Notes: generated from the letters alone by a model not told the origin. Shown: positions 22,616 through 36,189, numbered from the stretch's first letter. The stretch: DNA of 64,000 nt from Mugil cephalus (GCF_022458985.1 NC_061785.1:1605816-1669815), one strand, 5' to 3'. Program-made: numbers and translations.

Positions 22616-25020
22616 TTTTGTAAATAGTACTTGAAGTTAAGGTTTTGTTTTTAATGTTTTCAGAAAACAGAGCAAGATTTCAGAAATTCTGTTTTAGCAA
22701 TTGAGAAAAACTGTAATACCTACAAATAAAAACAGTATTAAAAGACAAGTGGTACAATTCTATTTCAATCAAACTTTACATTTAGACATCAAACAATAAC
22801 AAATATAACGGCACTAGCAATAAACTGCAGATGCAGACCTTACACAAAATTATGGAAGCCCTAAGCGGCCATGCATTCATACATATTATATCCTCAATTT
22901 GCCTGTGATAATGAGATAATTTCCTCTGGTTTCTCAAGATCTCCAGAAATGTAATACTTTTCTATCAAACATTAAAGCACAAAACAAATGGCTCACCATG
23001 CAGTGGACCTATTACATTATTATTTTACAACATTATAGACGGAACTCTTTCAATTAAATATATCATGCTAACAAGATAAGTAACTTGAGATCTTGAGAAA
23101 GCGGAATAAATTAACTCATTATCACGGGAAAATGAAAAAAAAAAATATGTGAACACACTGCAGCTTAGGGCTTCCGTGCAAAACAATCACAATATAAATA
23201 ACGATACTTACTGACAAAATAAAACATAAAAGACATAACAAAACATAATAATATGTAAATATAGTGCAACCCCTGAGTTGAACAGTGCAAAAAAAAATAA
23301 TGGCATGAAAGTATGATATACTTGTCCTGGTTGAGCTGTAGGAAGTTCTCTGCCATCCATGTCTTAATTTCTTAAATGCAATTAAAAAGGACATCAATGA
23401 CAGCGATGTACAACTGTGTATCATAAAAAGTGCTGAGTCTTGGAGGACACCACCATCCAGTTTGCATTTTTCAGAAGAGCAGCGTTCACATAAAATTGTC
23501 TGCCAGTGAGGTAGGATTTAAACCAGTTAAAAACACGAGAGGCCGATCATGTTGTGCGGTCTGCTTAAAAGAATTTTGTGGTCTCATCTGTGTTCATTTG
23601 AATATCATTTAAAACCTTCATCCAGGGCAGTCTCAGTCCTGTGATTTGTCCAAAAAACAGAACAGAGTTTTCATAAAATCATTCATGTGGTTAAAAACCA
23701 CTTTCTCCAAAACTTTACTTAAAAATCTTAAAAGCACTTGGGAAAACTGAGCAAACGGTTTAAAAAAAAAATGGTGTAGGAGTTGAATCTAAAAGGTTGA
23801 TTTTCATTGAGAAAATAACTTTGTCCAGCACCTTAGATTTTAAAATGGGTAGGTTTATTTGTGTTTTTGTCTCCATTTCCTCTTTGCAACCCAACACTTT
23901 CTTTTTAATTGTTTTATTTCTTAATTTATTGTTGGAGTGCAGGTGAGTATTTTGGTTTTAGAAGATGCTTAGCCAGTGATGCTGTGTTGGTATCCCAGGA
24001 GTATGGGGTGCCGTTTGCAAAGCTGCACGTGTTAAAATGAACACGCAAGTTTTCCCACAATTAGCTCCAAAACAACTTTTTTTATTCAAATTACATTTAG
24101 TAAATGTTAAATCTAAATTTAAATGTTAAATCTAAATGTTAAATCTAAATCTAAATATTAAACATAAATGGTAATTGTTAAATATAAAAATAAATGTTAA
24201 ATATGTTAAATGTAGGGTTTGGAGAAACTAAATATTTAGATGGTGGGACCGTCACCACGCCGTTGTCAGAGGTTCTCTCCGTGTTGCCAAACACTGACTG
24301 ACTGTATGTCTCTGGACCTTGGAAGAACGATTTTTGAGTGAAATTCAGACTTTCATCAATGCATCTTCATATAACAGCACAGCACGGTGACTCCTTCCAG
24401 CAGCGGTCCTCTCAGTCTTTTCCTTCGACTATCGTGGAGCTAAAACTATCTATCCAGCTAAAACTGGCAGCAGATGTAGCCGGTGCTTTGCTAGATTAGT
24501 TAGCGATTAGCGTTTTTCATGAAAAGCGCATTTGTTTTGATTCTACAGCGCCATACTGTCTGCTGGACATTTTCAATCCACATCATCTTAAAGCTAATGC
24601 TACTGTATCTGGACAGAAATGTCTCCTCAGGGCTTCACCAGCTCTGAACAAGGCCAAATAATTTAAAAAGCATGTAAGAACTCACTCTCGTTTATATGTT
24701 GTAAAACCTACTGTGTTGGTGTTTTATTTATTTATTTATTTATTTAACCCTAACTTTATCAGGATAAACAAGGTTGCACCAACAACAAAATTGACCATCC
24801 CAATATTGGAGAAGTGATCTGGGCTTCAAAGACTGTGGTTCATTTCCTAAAACCATGACTGTGAAGGATGGTCTCAGCAGGTGCGTCGTCCAGGAGAAGA
24901 ACAGCTACAGTTAAACGAGTACATCGTGTCCAAATTTCATGTGTCTATGGATGCCTCCTGAGAAGTTTATGAGCAATGACTGGGTTATTATGTGCACAAC
25001 CAAAGGACTGTGTTTTTTAG
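22616..25020. other. AT-rich spacer without a gene
   Basis: No gene seen. It includes tandem 'aaatgttaaatctaaat' units at about 24,085-24,215 and a TTTA run at 24,724-24,747. Open frames are short and low in complexity. Confidence 0.5.
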
Positions 25021-25023
25021 CAT

Positions 25024-25176
25024 AAATGGTAAATGCTCTTATATAGCGCTTTTCTGCCTACCCAAAGGTACTCAAAGCACTTTTACAGTCAGAGACACAT
25101 CCACCCATTCGCTCGGGGATGGAACCACTAACCCTTCGGTTCATGGACAATCCGCTCTACCTACTGAGCCATAGCC
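25024..25176 (-). mobile_element. tRNA-derived SINE
   Basis: On the minus strand a tRNA-like head is visible: box A-like TGGCTCAGTAGGTAGAGC and box B-like GGTTAGTGGTTCCATCC. It is followed by a tail with AAAAGCGCTATATAAG and CATTTACCATTT. This is the layout of a common teleost tRNA-derived SINE. It is not a functional tRNA: the head does not fold convincingly past the anticodon arm and is fused to the SINE tail. Confidence 0.7.
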
Positions 25177-25727
25177 AAGTCAAGAGACTTGAACAACTGC
25201 AGCCTTGGTTACACACCCATTTTTATGAACTGAAACCCAATGAGTATTCTTGAAATGAAGCATGTTCTGTCACTTGATATCTAAAGTTGGTGTCTGATTA
25301 TTTTCACACATTAAAAATGACTATGCCAAATAAGAGCAGCACTATAATAATCATCAGATATAGAAACTGCATGTCATAGAAATATAGAGCATATTACTAG
25401 ATGACTTTATCAACAACATATTGTGTAATTGATTGATTTGTTATTGGAAATGTGGTGACAAAGCAGCAGTTTTCTGTGCTTGGAACTGGTAACAGGTAGG
25501 TACAGAAATGGGTAAGATGTCAGTACACACACTATTCACACAATATTTTTAAAACATGACGATTAACTTCATGAATGATAAAGATAGCATTTAATAGGTC
25601 AGAGTTCATGATGTGATCAGATAACAACTGTGTGATTCTATCACGTCAATATTGATCAAAATCTCTGAGTAATGTTTCCAACACCTTGTTGGAAGTATGA
25701 CACGGAGAATTAAGGCAGTTCTGAAGG

Positions 25728-25760
25728 CAACCAAGGTGTACCTAATAAAGTGGCCGGTGA
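25728..25760. mobile_element. DNA-transposon terminal motif relic
   Basis: GTGTACCTAATAAAGTGGCC is a widespread end sequence of a teleost DNA-transposon family. Only one end is seen. It lies at the left edge of the sequence shared with copies A, B and F. Confidence 0.45.
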
Positions 25761-25761
25761 G

Positions 25762-26195
25762 TATAATATTTCATAGTGGACGGTTAACTTTTATTTTCTC
25801 CATCTCCTCTCAGCACTCCTGCAGTTTCTTTTCATTTGATGTCATGAATTTCTGAGAGAAAACAGACCCCTCTGTCCTGCATTTGGGTTTAAAGCATTTA
25901 TTAATTAATTTCAATAAGAAACACTTGAACAGGAACCAGGCAATAGACTCCCTGTTCAGACCAGGTCAACGTCCAGAGGGAGCATGAGAAACCAGTAGGC
26001 GCAGTTGTTTAAGTTGATCAAAGTCTCAACCCTCATAAAAAGTTTAGGGAACCAATAGTTTGATGCCAGATTGAGGTCATTTTTTTTTCCACCAGCTCAG
26101 TGAATATCTTATCAGTCTGAACCAGATCTGGCTGATCTATAAAGCTTCACAGCTCTCACTGTTTGCATCACATTTCTTTCACCACAACTCTGACA
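25762..26195 (+). promoter_or_regulatory. Promoter of MFAP4-like copy E
   Basis: Conserved upstream block with TATAAA at 26,138-26,143. The distance to the ATG is about 10 bp longer than in A, B and F because of a short insertion (CATCACATT) after the shared TCACTGTTTG. Confidence 0.6.
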
Positions 26196-29100
26196 ATGAA
26201 GGTAAGTCTACAGCTTTATACTCTCAGTATTTATCAGGACAAAATTTCTTAACAGGTTTGTGTAAAAACCTCTTAGCATTAACTAGACTCTTATTTACTC
26301 CTCAGAACTACCAAGTGGACCTTGAATATAAAACTATCTGGAATAAATTAATAAATATATCTATTTAAAAGAATCAGTTGAATTAAATTTGAATGGAGTC
26401 AACATATGGCATGTGGTCTAAAAGAGGGTGTTATCTGATTTATAGCAAAAATTACACAAACTGCAATTTTTCGAGTAAAAGTATCAGCTATTCCAAGATT
26501 TCACATGGTTGTTGTGAGAGTTGTGGACATAACACGACACTGAGACCTAGAACTAAACAGAAACTCCACTTTCTTTATTAGAAATGTCTGGTTGTTCATT
26601 ACATGTTTTGTAATGGTGCAGTTGGTTAAATATTAAACACTTTCAATGATCTTACTGGGACTAAAACAAAGAGAAACATTTAGAGACATCAAACTGAGCT
26701 GAATGTGGCCTCTGTTATTCATTAATACACAGGACGAGATGTTACAATCCCTTGTGCCATGATCTAAGGCAAAACTACTTTAGAAGTCAGGTCTAACTGG
26801 AGAACCAACCCGCAGACCAGTGGTCATCTACTAACTAACCTAGCCAGCAGCAGTAGGTAATAGAGATAATGAGAATGCGACTACACTTGGACCAGACATC
26901 TCTTCCTTCTGCCTATGTCAGAAATGAGATACAATTAGGCTAGCCACGGAACACTAGAAAACACAAGCTAATTAGCCTAGCCACCAGCAGTAGGTAAGAA
27001 ATGATGGCAATGTGACCACACTTGACCAGGCATCCCTTCCTTCTGCCTCGGACCAGGCATCTCTTCCTTCTGCCTATGTCAAAATAACACCAGCAATTAG
27101 CCTAACCGCCAGCAGTAAGTAAGAAATGATGGGACATGCAACTATGCTTCAAACAACATTCCTCCCCTCTGCCAAGATCAGAAGTTATACACAAGAAAAC
27201 GCCAGCAAACGAGCCTAACTAGCAACAGTAGGAAGTGTGCAGTGTGCAGCACATCATTGGAGTTTTCAAGTGGGTACCTCCCTTCACCGATGTTTCGTTA
27301 AGTTAGGCAGCATCCTCCCCTAACCACTGGTTTAGGATTTGCAGAGATGGCAGCACATCATAAATTGCCCCATCATAAATCTAATCCTACCAGCCTCCAT
27401 GCTCCACAGCTCTCACCATGACACCTTCCTTTTCTCTACACTCTCCCAGTTCACCCACTGTCCTTGCTTAGCCTGAGACACTGCCTTAGTTCATCTCATT
27501 GTTTCCTCTTGCCAATGAATTTCCTCCACTACCATCTTCCGCCACGGACACCTTGCTCCACAGAGGTTTCCCTGCACACAGTCCCAGGCCTCCAAGGCCT
27601 TGCTGCACATGCCCCATGATATCCCTGAGCCTGAGGGCAGCCTGTGCCTCCTGAACCGTGTCTCTCGGGTTCCACTTCCTCCCTGTTTTAACAGTGAGGG
27701 CTGTCCGCCTGACTACTGGATCTTTTGACTGAGTAAGAGTCATCTCCAGTCCAGCCTTAGCACACTTAAACTCCTCTGTTAGACTAGTTACTGGGAGCTC
27801 CAGTGTGCCTTTCCCATACAAGGCTGCACTTCTTAAGCAGCGTGGGACACCAAGCCATCTCCTAATTGATGAATTAATCATTCTTTCAAGCTTCTCAACC
27901 TTTGTCAGAGGGACCTCATACACTGTCAGTGGCCACATTAGTCGGGGCAATAACCCAAATTGCATGCACCATAATACCACCTTCCCAGACTCTTCACTGG
28001 CTTCTTTATCACTGTGGGAATCACCTCCTCGTTTATAACAAACTTCTTATCTACTGCCTTTCCTTTAACAACTGAGATACTCCTAGACATACTCGGCTTC
28101 ACCTTCATCCAAGTTGCTGTTTATCTTATCCAGCAGTCTGCTAGTAAATGGAGCCGTTGACGTCACAGTCATCATGTCATCCATGTAGGCCCTAATTGGG
28201 GAGGGAGACAAAGCCCTCCATGCAGCTTTTCTCCACCTACCACCCATTTCGAGGTCCTAATAATCACCTGCATTGCCATTGTAAAGGCTAGTGGAGAGAT
28301 TGTACACCCTGCCATGATGCCTACCTCCAGCTGCTGCCATGCTGTAGTATTCTCTGCTGTGGTAAAACAGAGCTGTATATCCGCAAAGTATGCTTTGACT
28401 AGGCCTTTGATACTGCCTGGAAGCTTCCCATAACAAACCGTGAGGAACTGAACCAAATGCATTAGCCAGGTCTAGAAATACCGCATGCAGGTCTCTCTTT
28501 TCTCGCTTTACTAACTGAATTTGTGCCAAATCATACTGGTGTGTCCTAAGCAACCAGAAAAGCCGGGGATTCCAGCCTTTTGCACCAAAGTATCAGTCAA
28601 GCCATTTTCCTTCAAGTACCTAGACAGCCTCTGTGCCACAACACTGAAGAAGTCCTTCCCCTCAACATTAAGCAAACTGATCAGTCTAAACTGACTTATC
28701 TCTACTGAGCCCTTCTCTTTTGGAATGAAAATCTCCCCTGCTCTACGCCATGCCTTGGGAATGACCTGTGTCTTCCAAACTACCTTCATCGATTTCCAAA
28801 GAAATCTCAATACATCTGGTGCGCTTTTATACAGCTGATACGGGACTCCATTAGGTCCCGAGGCTGAAGAGGCTCTTGCTCCCCTCACCACCTCCTGAAC
28901 CTCTCTCCACCTTGGTGGGCTAACATCGCACCGAATGCCTATTTCTCTGATTGGTGGAATATCAGAAGGGAGTGCCATCTTCCTAAACCTTTCCTTATCT
29001 TTGTGTATCTCCACCAAGTACTCCTCAAGTTCCTGTCTTGGCACCATCAGGTTGCCATTCTTCTATTTTCTAAATAGCGACTTCACAAACCAAATGGGTC

Positions 29101-31967
29101 CCTATAGAATGCTACTCTTGCCCACTCTCCCCTTCTCCTATTTTTCCTAATGCTCTCTCCCTGTCTTAGTGCTGCCAGCTGTTCCTTCATCCCTGCCTAT
29201 AAGCAATTAATGCCTTTCTTCTCCTCCTCTGTGGCCTTCTTCTTCTGCCTCTTAAGCATTCTCCTCTCCTGTATAAGTCAATTTCCTGCTGACGTCTAGA
29301 CCTAACTACCTCTCCTTCTGGTTTCTTCTGCTTCTCACTAATGCCAAATCTTTCCTTACCATAATTGTAGATTATATCTCCCATCCTCTCCAACATATTC
29401 TCTACCATTCCTTTTGGTTCACGCTTCTTAAAAAGTAGCTATCAATGTGGGTTCCTTGCATTCCCTCTACCAGGCACTTTTTCCTCCCTTGGTGGATTCT
29501 GGGGCCCTTTACTGTTGTTATTTCCTACCAGCCACACATACAAACCTGCTGCTTTCCATTTCCATCTGAACCACTAGCTTCTATTAAAAAGTTTTGCCTA
29601 TCCATAGTCAATTCCGTTCCAGAGTCAATAACCGTAGCTACATAGGGTGCAGTCAAAAGGCTTAGCAAAGCCTTGGCTACTGCCACAGTGAGTTGCTAAC
29701 CCACTGTAGCCCCAGTGGGGACTGTTCCATCCTGTCAGCTGTCTTTCCATGCTGTCACTAAGTCTTTCCCTAGTCGCCAGCTGCACTGCTCACAGTCACA
29801 GCAGTCACCAGCCTAGGGCTAGTTTTCATATTCATATTCCTGAATTTAAATGAGTTTCACTCTATATTTGGAGTTTGACGGTTAATTTATTACAAGATGC
29901 TTCAGTCTCTTCAGTTCCTGCTGCTGTCAGGACTCATCGTCCTCCTGATTCCACTGGTGACCAGTGACTCCAGAATTCTCGTGCTTCCTGTGGACTGTGG
30001 CGACATCTATAACGATGACAACAACCAACCGAGTGGAGTGTACACCATCTATCCCATCGGATCCACGTCAGGAGTCCAGGTTTGTTCTGGAATAATCTGA
30101 CTGTTGTTCAGTGTCAGGCACAGAGGCTTTGTTTTACACTGTTGTCGTATTTCTGTCACTAGTTTCTAACACTTTTAAGTCTGACATAGATAGAAATAAT
30201 CAGTTCTGGTACAGCTCAGTTGTTTTTTATTTTTTATTTACTGACCACATGGTGGCGCTGCTGGTTATTTACAGACTATATCTCCAGTTGTGGCTGGAGA
30301 CACATTTTAATTAATACCAGACATATTTTGATGTTTTAATCCATATCTGTGTTTGTGTGTAGGTGTACTGTGACATGGACTCTCTGGGAGGACGTTGGAC
30401 GGTGAGTTTTTAACTCCTCTTTGATATGATCAAGCTACTTCTGTTACCTGTCTGCTCTCCTATCAACAAATCATTCTTAGTCACAGATGTTGTTTCTTCT
30501 CAGTCTGGAGCTTTACATTTTTAAATGAAACTTGTCCAGAAACATCTGATGCACCAGTTTTTAAGTGCTTACAAAAGCAGCTGATTCTTTAATGTGACAA
30601 CATTTTGACTTTTGGACATAGTCGACCTCCTTCCCGTCCCCCCACAGGTGTTCCAGAGGAGGATGGATGGCTCAGTCAACTTCTACAGGCCCTGGGATCA
30701 CTACAAGCTGGGCTTTGGTAGCGGTGCTGGAGAATACTGGCTCGGTGAGACATGATAAAGAACCAAACATCAGACTCTGATTTGACGTCATGGACACGGG
30801 TCCATAAAGATTTCTGTTTGTCTTTAGGTCTCGAAAATATCTTCCAACTCACACTGAGGAAAAAGTACGAGCTGTTGGTAGATATGGAGGATTTCAGTGG
30901 AAACAAGGTGTACGCTCGTTACTCCTCGTTTTCCATCGACCCAGAATCCTCGGGATACACACTGAGAGTGTCTGGATTCACAAATGGAGGGGCAGGTGGG
31001 TAAATACACAATAACAACACAACAGAACCAGTTGAGTTGTGAGATGTTGGTGGTTTCCTCACGAATCAAATCAAACTTTATTTATATTGCATGCGGAGAC
31101 AAACGTAACACAAAGTGCTTCAGGGATAAAAACATAAAACCTTGCAAGAAACAAAACAAGAACAAGCTCATGCCATTTTCTTTTAGAGTTCAGTGGTAGA
31201 ATTCACAGTTCATTGGTCCATCAATGATGAGCAGATGCAGCAGAACAGGCCCAAACCAGGACATTAGCGCCCCCATGTTCCATGGAGGGATGAGGTTCTG
31301 ATGCTGGAATGCAGTGTTGGTTCATCTCCAAACATGACGATGCCCAAACATTTAAACCAAACTATTATACTCTGGTCTCATCTGTTCACTAAACATTGTC
31401 CCAAATGTTCTTTTTGGACAGAGAGCAGTGTCTTTGGTTGTTGAGTGGATTCATCAACATGAACATCAGCCAATGAGAGAGAGGCCTTTAGCTGCTTAGA
31501 AGATCCATTGTCTCTGATCTCCATCAGCATAGATCTGCACCCATTGACTTAGAATGAGAAGTCTTCTCCAGTGTCCCAGTGTTTAGTCACAGTTAATCAT
31601 GATGATCTGCAAAGAGTAGATGCTCAAAGGGAACTTTGACTAAATGAAACCATGTGTTCGTATATTGTTGGCTGTAGATGAAGTTCAACTGTTTCTTCTA
31701 CATGTTTCTACAGGAGATGGCCTGAGTGGTCACAATGGACAGAAGTTCTCCACTTTGGACAAAGATCAGGACACCTGGTCTGGAAACTGTGCCAAATCAT
31801 TTCTGGGGGCGTTCTGGTACAGTGCTTGTCACACTGCAAACCCCAATGGAGTTTATCGCTGGGGAGCAGACGGTACTATCTATGCCGTTGGAGTGGAGTG
31901 GAGTGCCTGGAAGGGTCATGACTACTCCCTGAAGTCCATCAGCATGAAGATCCGTCCTGTGCAGTAA
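26196..31967 (+). CDS. mfap4-like: MFAP4-like secreted fibrinogen-domain protein, copy E
   Basis: Exons: 26196-26201, 29915-30079, 30363-30401, 30648-30744, 30828-30995 and 31714-31967; 242 aa. All GT/AG sites and phases match the other copies. Intron 1 is 3.7 kb because a LINE (about 26,715-29,845, minus strand) lies in it; the other copies have about 0.5 kb. Exon 2 is preceded by an in-frame ATG at 29,897 (MLQSLQ joined to the normal signal peptide), found only in this copy, so translation could start without exon 1 if a downstream promoter is used. Variants: exon 4 DGSVNF with GFGSGAGEY, exon 5 [10 protein letters not shown] and TNGGAG, exon 6 [22 protein letters not shown]. Exon 5 is B-like while exon 6 and the 3' flank are A-like. 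Confidence 0.85.
26715..29845 (-). mobile_element. Non-LTR retrotransposon (LINE, R2/NeSL-like RT) in copy E intron 1
   Basis: Minus-strand frames at 29,408-29,187, 29,047-28,511, 28,553-28,172 and 27,980-27,486 give a non-LTR reverse transcriptase. Landmarks are [32 protein letters not shown], the catalytic [11 protein letters not shown] (about 28,190-28,158), and a C-terminal part with [17 protein letters not shown]. The style resembles the NeSL/R2 group, but I did not see the zinc-finger or endonuclease parts clearly, so the clade is tentative. The frame is interrupted between pieces, so the element is dead. The junctions fall where copy A reads GTGGCCCCTGAATTAAAATG, so the insertion site in intron 1 is precise. 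It is younger than the split between A and E. Confidence 0.8.
26770..27250 (-). repeat. Tandem ~100-bp repeats at the LINE 3' end
   Basis: Four to five degenerate units share 'taattagcctagccaccagcagtaggtaa' and 'aggcatctcttccttctgcc'. They sit at the 3' (left) end of the minus-strand LINE, like tandem 3' UTR units of some non-LTR families. Confidence 0.55.
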
Positions 31968-32345
31968 ATCTCCAGGATAAACTTTATTTCTTTTCTTCCT
32001 CTCATTTATTATGTCATTTCATATGTGTGATTAGCATGAGATTAAAATTAAACCTGAAACAAGGGACCTACAGTTTCTGGAAGACCCAGACTCAGGTTGA
32101 TTTTAAGTGTTAATAAAACTCTAATTAATAAAAATCTGTAGCTTGAGTGTGAGGGTTGGTTGGTTTTCTCTTTGCACTCAGTCTGCTTTTGTAACCAAAC
32201 TGTTTTGTTTCTGCTTAGAATCATCATTTGTGGTCAATGTTTATACTAATACTCATATTACACAAAGCCATAAGGCGATAAGCTCTACCCCCTCCATGTT
32301 AGTGGGAGGGGATTAGGCCAATCTTATCTCATCTCCTAGCACTGT
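31968..32345 (+). terminator. 3' UTR and polyadenylation region of copy E
   Basis: Nearly identical to the copy A 3' region, with tandem AATAAA signals near 32,110-32,135. A dispersed repeat starts after about 32,270. Confidence 0.5.
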
Positions 32346-32347
32346 TT

Positions 32348-32665
32348 ATCTTCACTAGGGTCGCGGGGGTTGCTGGAGCCTATCATTGGGCGAGAGGCGA
32401 GGTTCACCCTAGACAGGTCGCCGGCCTATCTCAGGGCTAACACAGAGACAAACAACCATTCACACTAACATGCACACCTAGGGTCAATTTAGAGTCACCA
32501 ATTAGCCTAACGAGCATGTCTTTGGAGGTGGGAGGAAATCGGAGTACCTGGAGAAAACCCATGCAGACACGGGGAGAACATGCAAATTGCACCCAGAGAG
32601 GCCTCAAACCTGGACCTTCTCACTGGGAGGCATCAGTGCCAACCACCAAACCTCTGTGCCGCCAG
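32348..32665 (+). repeat. Teleost interspersed repeat, block-2 copy
   Basis: Counterpart of 4268-4615, with the same nested position inside the smaller repeat. Confidence 0.6.
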
Positions 32666-32699
32666 CTTGGGCCAAACTAAAACACTAAAATACACGGCA

Positions 32700-34460
32700 A
32701 ATGATTTATTTTTTTCAAGGATGGTTTCAGTCATTTTAGGTAGTTAATATAATATTGATGAATGTTTAAGCGTCAGTTTCTTTGGTTAAATCAGGATGTG
32801 ACATCATGGTGACCACCAGTTGCCATGCCAACCGCTCCATATAGAGACAATGGTAGAAGATATTTTATATATAATTATAATACAACATTTCCTTCTAAAG
32901 CAAAGTGTAATAATAATTAAATCAAAACACCAGTGAGTCTGGAGGAAGTGTGGGCGGAGCAGAGTCAGTTCTACAGGTGAAATTACGGAGTGGTGCTCCC
33001 ACCCCTATAAGCTATTGCACAAAATATATTGATGAAACCAGTAACAGAGAATTTAATAAATATAGAGTGCACAAAAAAGGAACTATACTAGAGAAATCTC
33101 AGTATATTAAACACTATGTAGCCTTGTTCAACAGCACACATAGAACATATAGTATCTGTTTGTTTGGAAGCAACACCTAAATGCTTTCATATATGACACC
33201 AAATTTGTGCTTTCTTGATTTTCAAATTTGACTTGAATTATAGCCAACAGAATACTGACGTCCACAAGATGGGTGGTGGCCCACCACTCTCTCTCATAGA
33301 AACTGAACTGAAGGACCTCAGTCAGAGCTGTGGGCGACCTGTTGCTGAGAGCATCTTTGGGGAGGAGCTCATTGGGCCCCGCCATCCCTCAGGACACAGA
33401 GGCTCACATAAGAACTTAGTTATCTAAATTAATAGCATGTGTACATTCGTCCCTTCACTAGTGTTGGCTTAGTAAAAAACATAATTTCATCTTAGGCACC
33501 GTTTTCTTGTGGGACAAGGCTACAGCTCTTTTAAATTGACTGCTGCTGCTTTTCCAGATTCTTACTTGTTCTTCAGATATTATAATCTAATATCATGACC
33601 TGTTTTAAGGTGACCCACGGTTATGTTTTTAGCAGCTGCTGATGATATAATGTGTCTGGTGGAGCCTTCAGACCTAACAAACCTCCATGCTGTCATAAAT
33701 ACCCTTAATAGTCAACAGATTTTTGATAATGGGTATAACACAGTAGTATAACACAAAAGTTCTGTTTCATTACAGGATGATGAAGAAACCTCATCAGCTC
33801 CCACAGAAATGAGTTGTAGAGAGGCCTGTTGAGATTTACACCTTTTTTTAAATTCAACATCTGAAAGTTGATGGTGAACCACAATACAACTACACAAGGT
33901 ATACTTACAGAAAAAGACAAATCTTGAAATGGAACAGATAAGACTGAAGTTCATGAAGAACAGAAGTACAACTGCTGGATCATCAGTGAGAGGTGGTGAG
34001 GTACCCACAAGTGGACAACTTTCAATTACAACAAAAAATTAACTACTGTACATTTTTCTTCCAGGAAATGAAGACAACCTCACAAAATGAGAGTTCGAGG
34101 AGGTGATGGGTCAATCAGAGATGATTCCTGCATATGGTGTCCCTCACAGCAGCATCATGAGCTGGATCAGGTGTTTGGTGACTATTCAAAAAGCAAAACT
34201 TGTTAGTTACCTGCAGATGGTGGCTTCAGAAGGATCTTAATTTGATTTCAGAGTTGGTTTCTTTGGGCGATGTTCCCATTTATTGTCACAAAAAAGTAAA
34301 GGTAGGTTAACAAAACAGAAATTACCAGGTTGCTTGCTGTTTCTCTGGATGTCGGTAAGAACTGTGACCTTTCCCACCACCGTCCAACTCAGACTAATCA
34401 TCTCCCGATCTTAAGCAGCTGGGCAGCTGCTGGGTGTCAAGAAAGCAAAACTGAAACAAT
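32700..34460. other. Gene-free duplicated spacer (block 2)
   Basis: Counterpart of 4620-6120; no gene supported. Confidence 0.5.
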
Positions 34461-34584
34461 ACTACAGCCTTGTGGTTAAAAGGTAAAATACACGCACAAC
34501 ATGACTGGCTCCTACACACCAGCCCCAGAATTTTGTTGGTGTGCACTACAATTACATAAAAATATACATTTCAAAAGGATCAAA

Positions 34585-34586
<2 letters not shown>

Positions 34587-34655
<69 letters not shown>
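34587..34655. repeat. (GT)n microsatellite
   Basis: About 34 GT units; the block-1 counterpart has about 24. Confidence 0.95.
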
Positions 34656-34656
<1 letters not shown>

Positions 34657-34719
34657 AAATCTTCTTTCTTTCAGAAGTCAATGTCCATGACATGTCTCCA
34701 ATAACATGCAGAGCTTTGT

Positions 34720-35395
34720 GACAATAATTATTTTATTAGAGTCAGGATTTATTTCTTACTCTTAGTTTTACTTATATTATTTAAAATGAATATTCTGTTC
34801 AATTTGCACATCACGAATTGCCTTAAAAATAAACAGGCTCCATTTCTGGACAGTTTGTAAGTTTTCATTCTTTAAACACTGGCACCGTTTCTAAAGTATC
34901 AGATAAAACCTGAACCAGACCCAGACCTGGTGCTACCCTTGTCTAACAGGCCCAAAATCTGGTGAATAAAATGAATCATATTTACATGTTTTGTGTATGT
35001 TTTTGTCATTTTATTGGGTCGACATTGAAGCTTCTGCTGGATGTGACGTATGTGGCGCTGGAGGCTGCAGAGGAGAGTTTTTGAATTGTTCCAAGTGAGT
35101 TTTTTGCTTTAGTGACGACATCATCTCACTATATGAGACACATTCTGTTGTATATCCTTATGTTGTTGATGGCTTCTATAGCAGCGGCGTCCTAAAAACC
35201 GTGTTAAGACATGTTTTGAATGTGCTTGATCTCCTCACAAACAGTAGCATGAAAGTGAGTTGCCTGCATGAAATGAATAGTTTTCTGAACTGAACTGAAA
35301 CGTGGTGTTGAGTGACTGCATCTCAAATGTCCTTGGTGTGTTTTGCAAGCACTTGATGTTTGGACAACCATCTGTTGAATAGTTGTAGTGCTAAA
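34720..35395. other. Block-2-specific stretch without counterpart in block 1
   Basis: About 0.68 kb with no match at the equivalent place in block 1. No gene or clear element was recognised. It abuts BEL/Pao-like sequence at about 35,395. Confidence 0.5.
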
Positions 35396-36189
35396 CTATT
35401 GTGCTCATAATAACAATGTCATCCACAGAACAAATTCCTCCGTGGCTTTGTCTTGGAGCAGTGGGAGATACTCCCTTACCCACCGCTTCCAAAATAAATT
35501 TGACAGATACTGCACCTGTCTCCATATATGTTTGATGTACATGCCATTCTCATCAAAAAGTCCAAAAGGAAGAAGAGATTTTGGCCTTTATCAGAAGAAT
35601 GTGGTTGGGTGTAAGTGTTTCCAGGTCATTAGGGTCATCAGACAGTTTAGTTATTGGGCTACTGTTGAGAATGGCTTCAATCTCAAAGAATAGTCCAAAA
35701 GCTCTCATCATCCACAGTTTGCTGTTTGACAATGGAATACAGCACCTTTCTTATGAGGCGAATGATCTGCCCCCATGTTCCACCGTAGTGAGATCCAGCA
35801 GGAGGGTTGAATATCCATGCTATTTCTCTTCTTGCCAAAGCACTTTGTATTTCGTTGTGATCCAGGGCTCTAAGAGCCCTTAGCTATCTTTCAGCTCCAA
35901 CAAAATTGGTACCGTTGTCTGATCTGAGGCTGGAGACTTGCCCACATCCACACATGAACCGTCGAATGGCATTTATGCATGAATCTGTTGAAAGTGAGTG
36001 GACTGCTTCAAGGTGTACTGCTCGACTAGTCATGCATGTGAAGATCACGCCATACCTTTTGACCAGGAAGCGACCTCTTTTGATGTCAATAGGGCTGAAA
36101 TAATCTATGGCTACATTAGTAAAGGGGGCAAGTCTGGCAGGACTCTTTCAGCTGGAAGGTCAGACATTTTCTGTCACAAACTGTCTCCC

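Noticed and set aside
25024-25176. Functional tRNA gene on the minus strand
   Set aside because: A- and B-box-like motifs are present, but the sequence continues into a SINE tail and the cloverleaf is incomplete.
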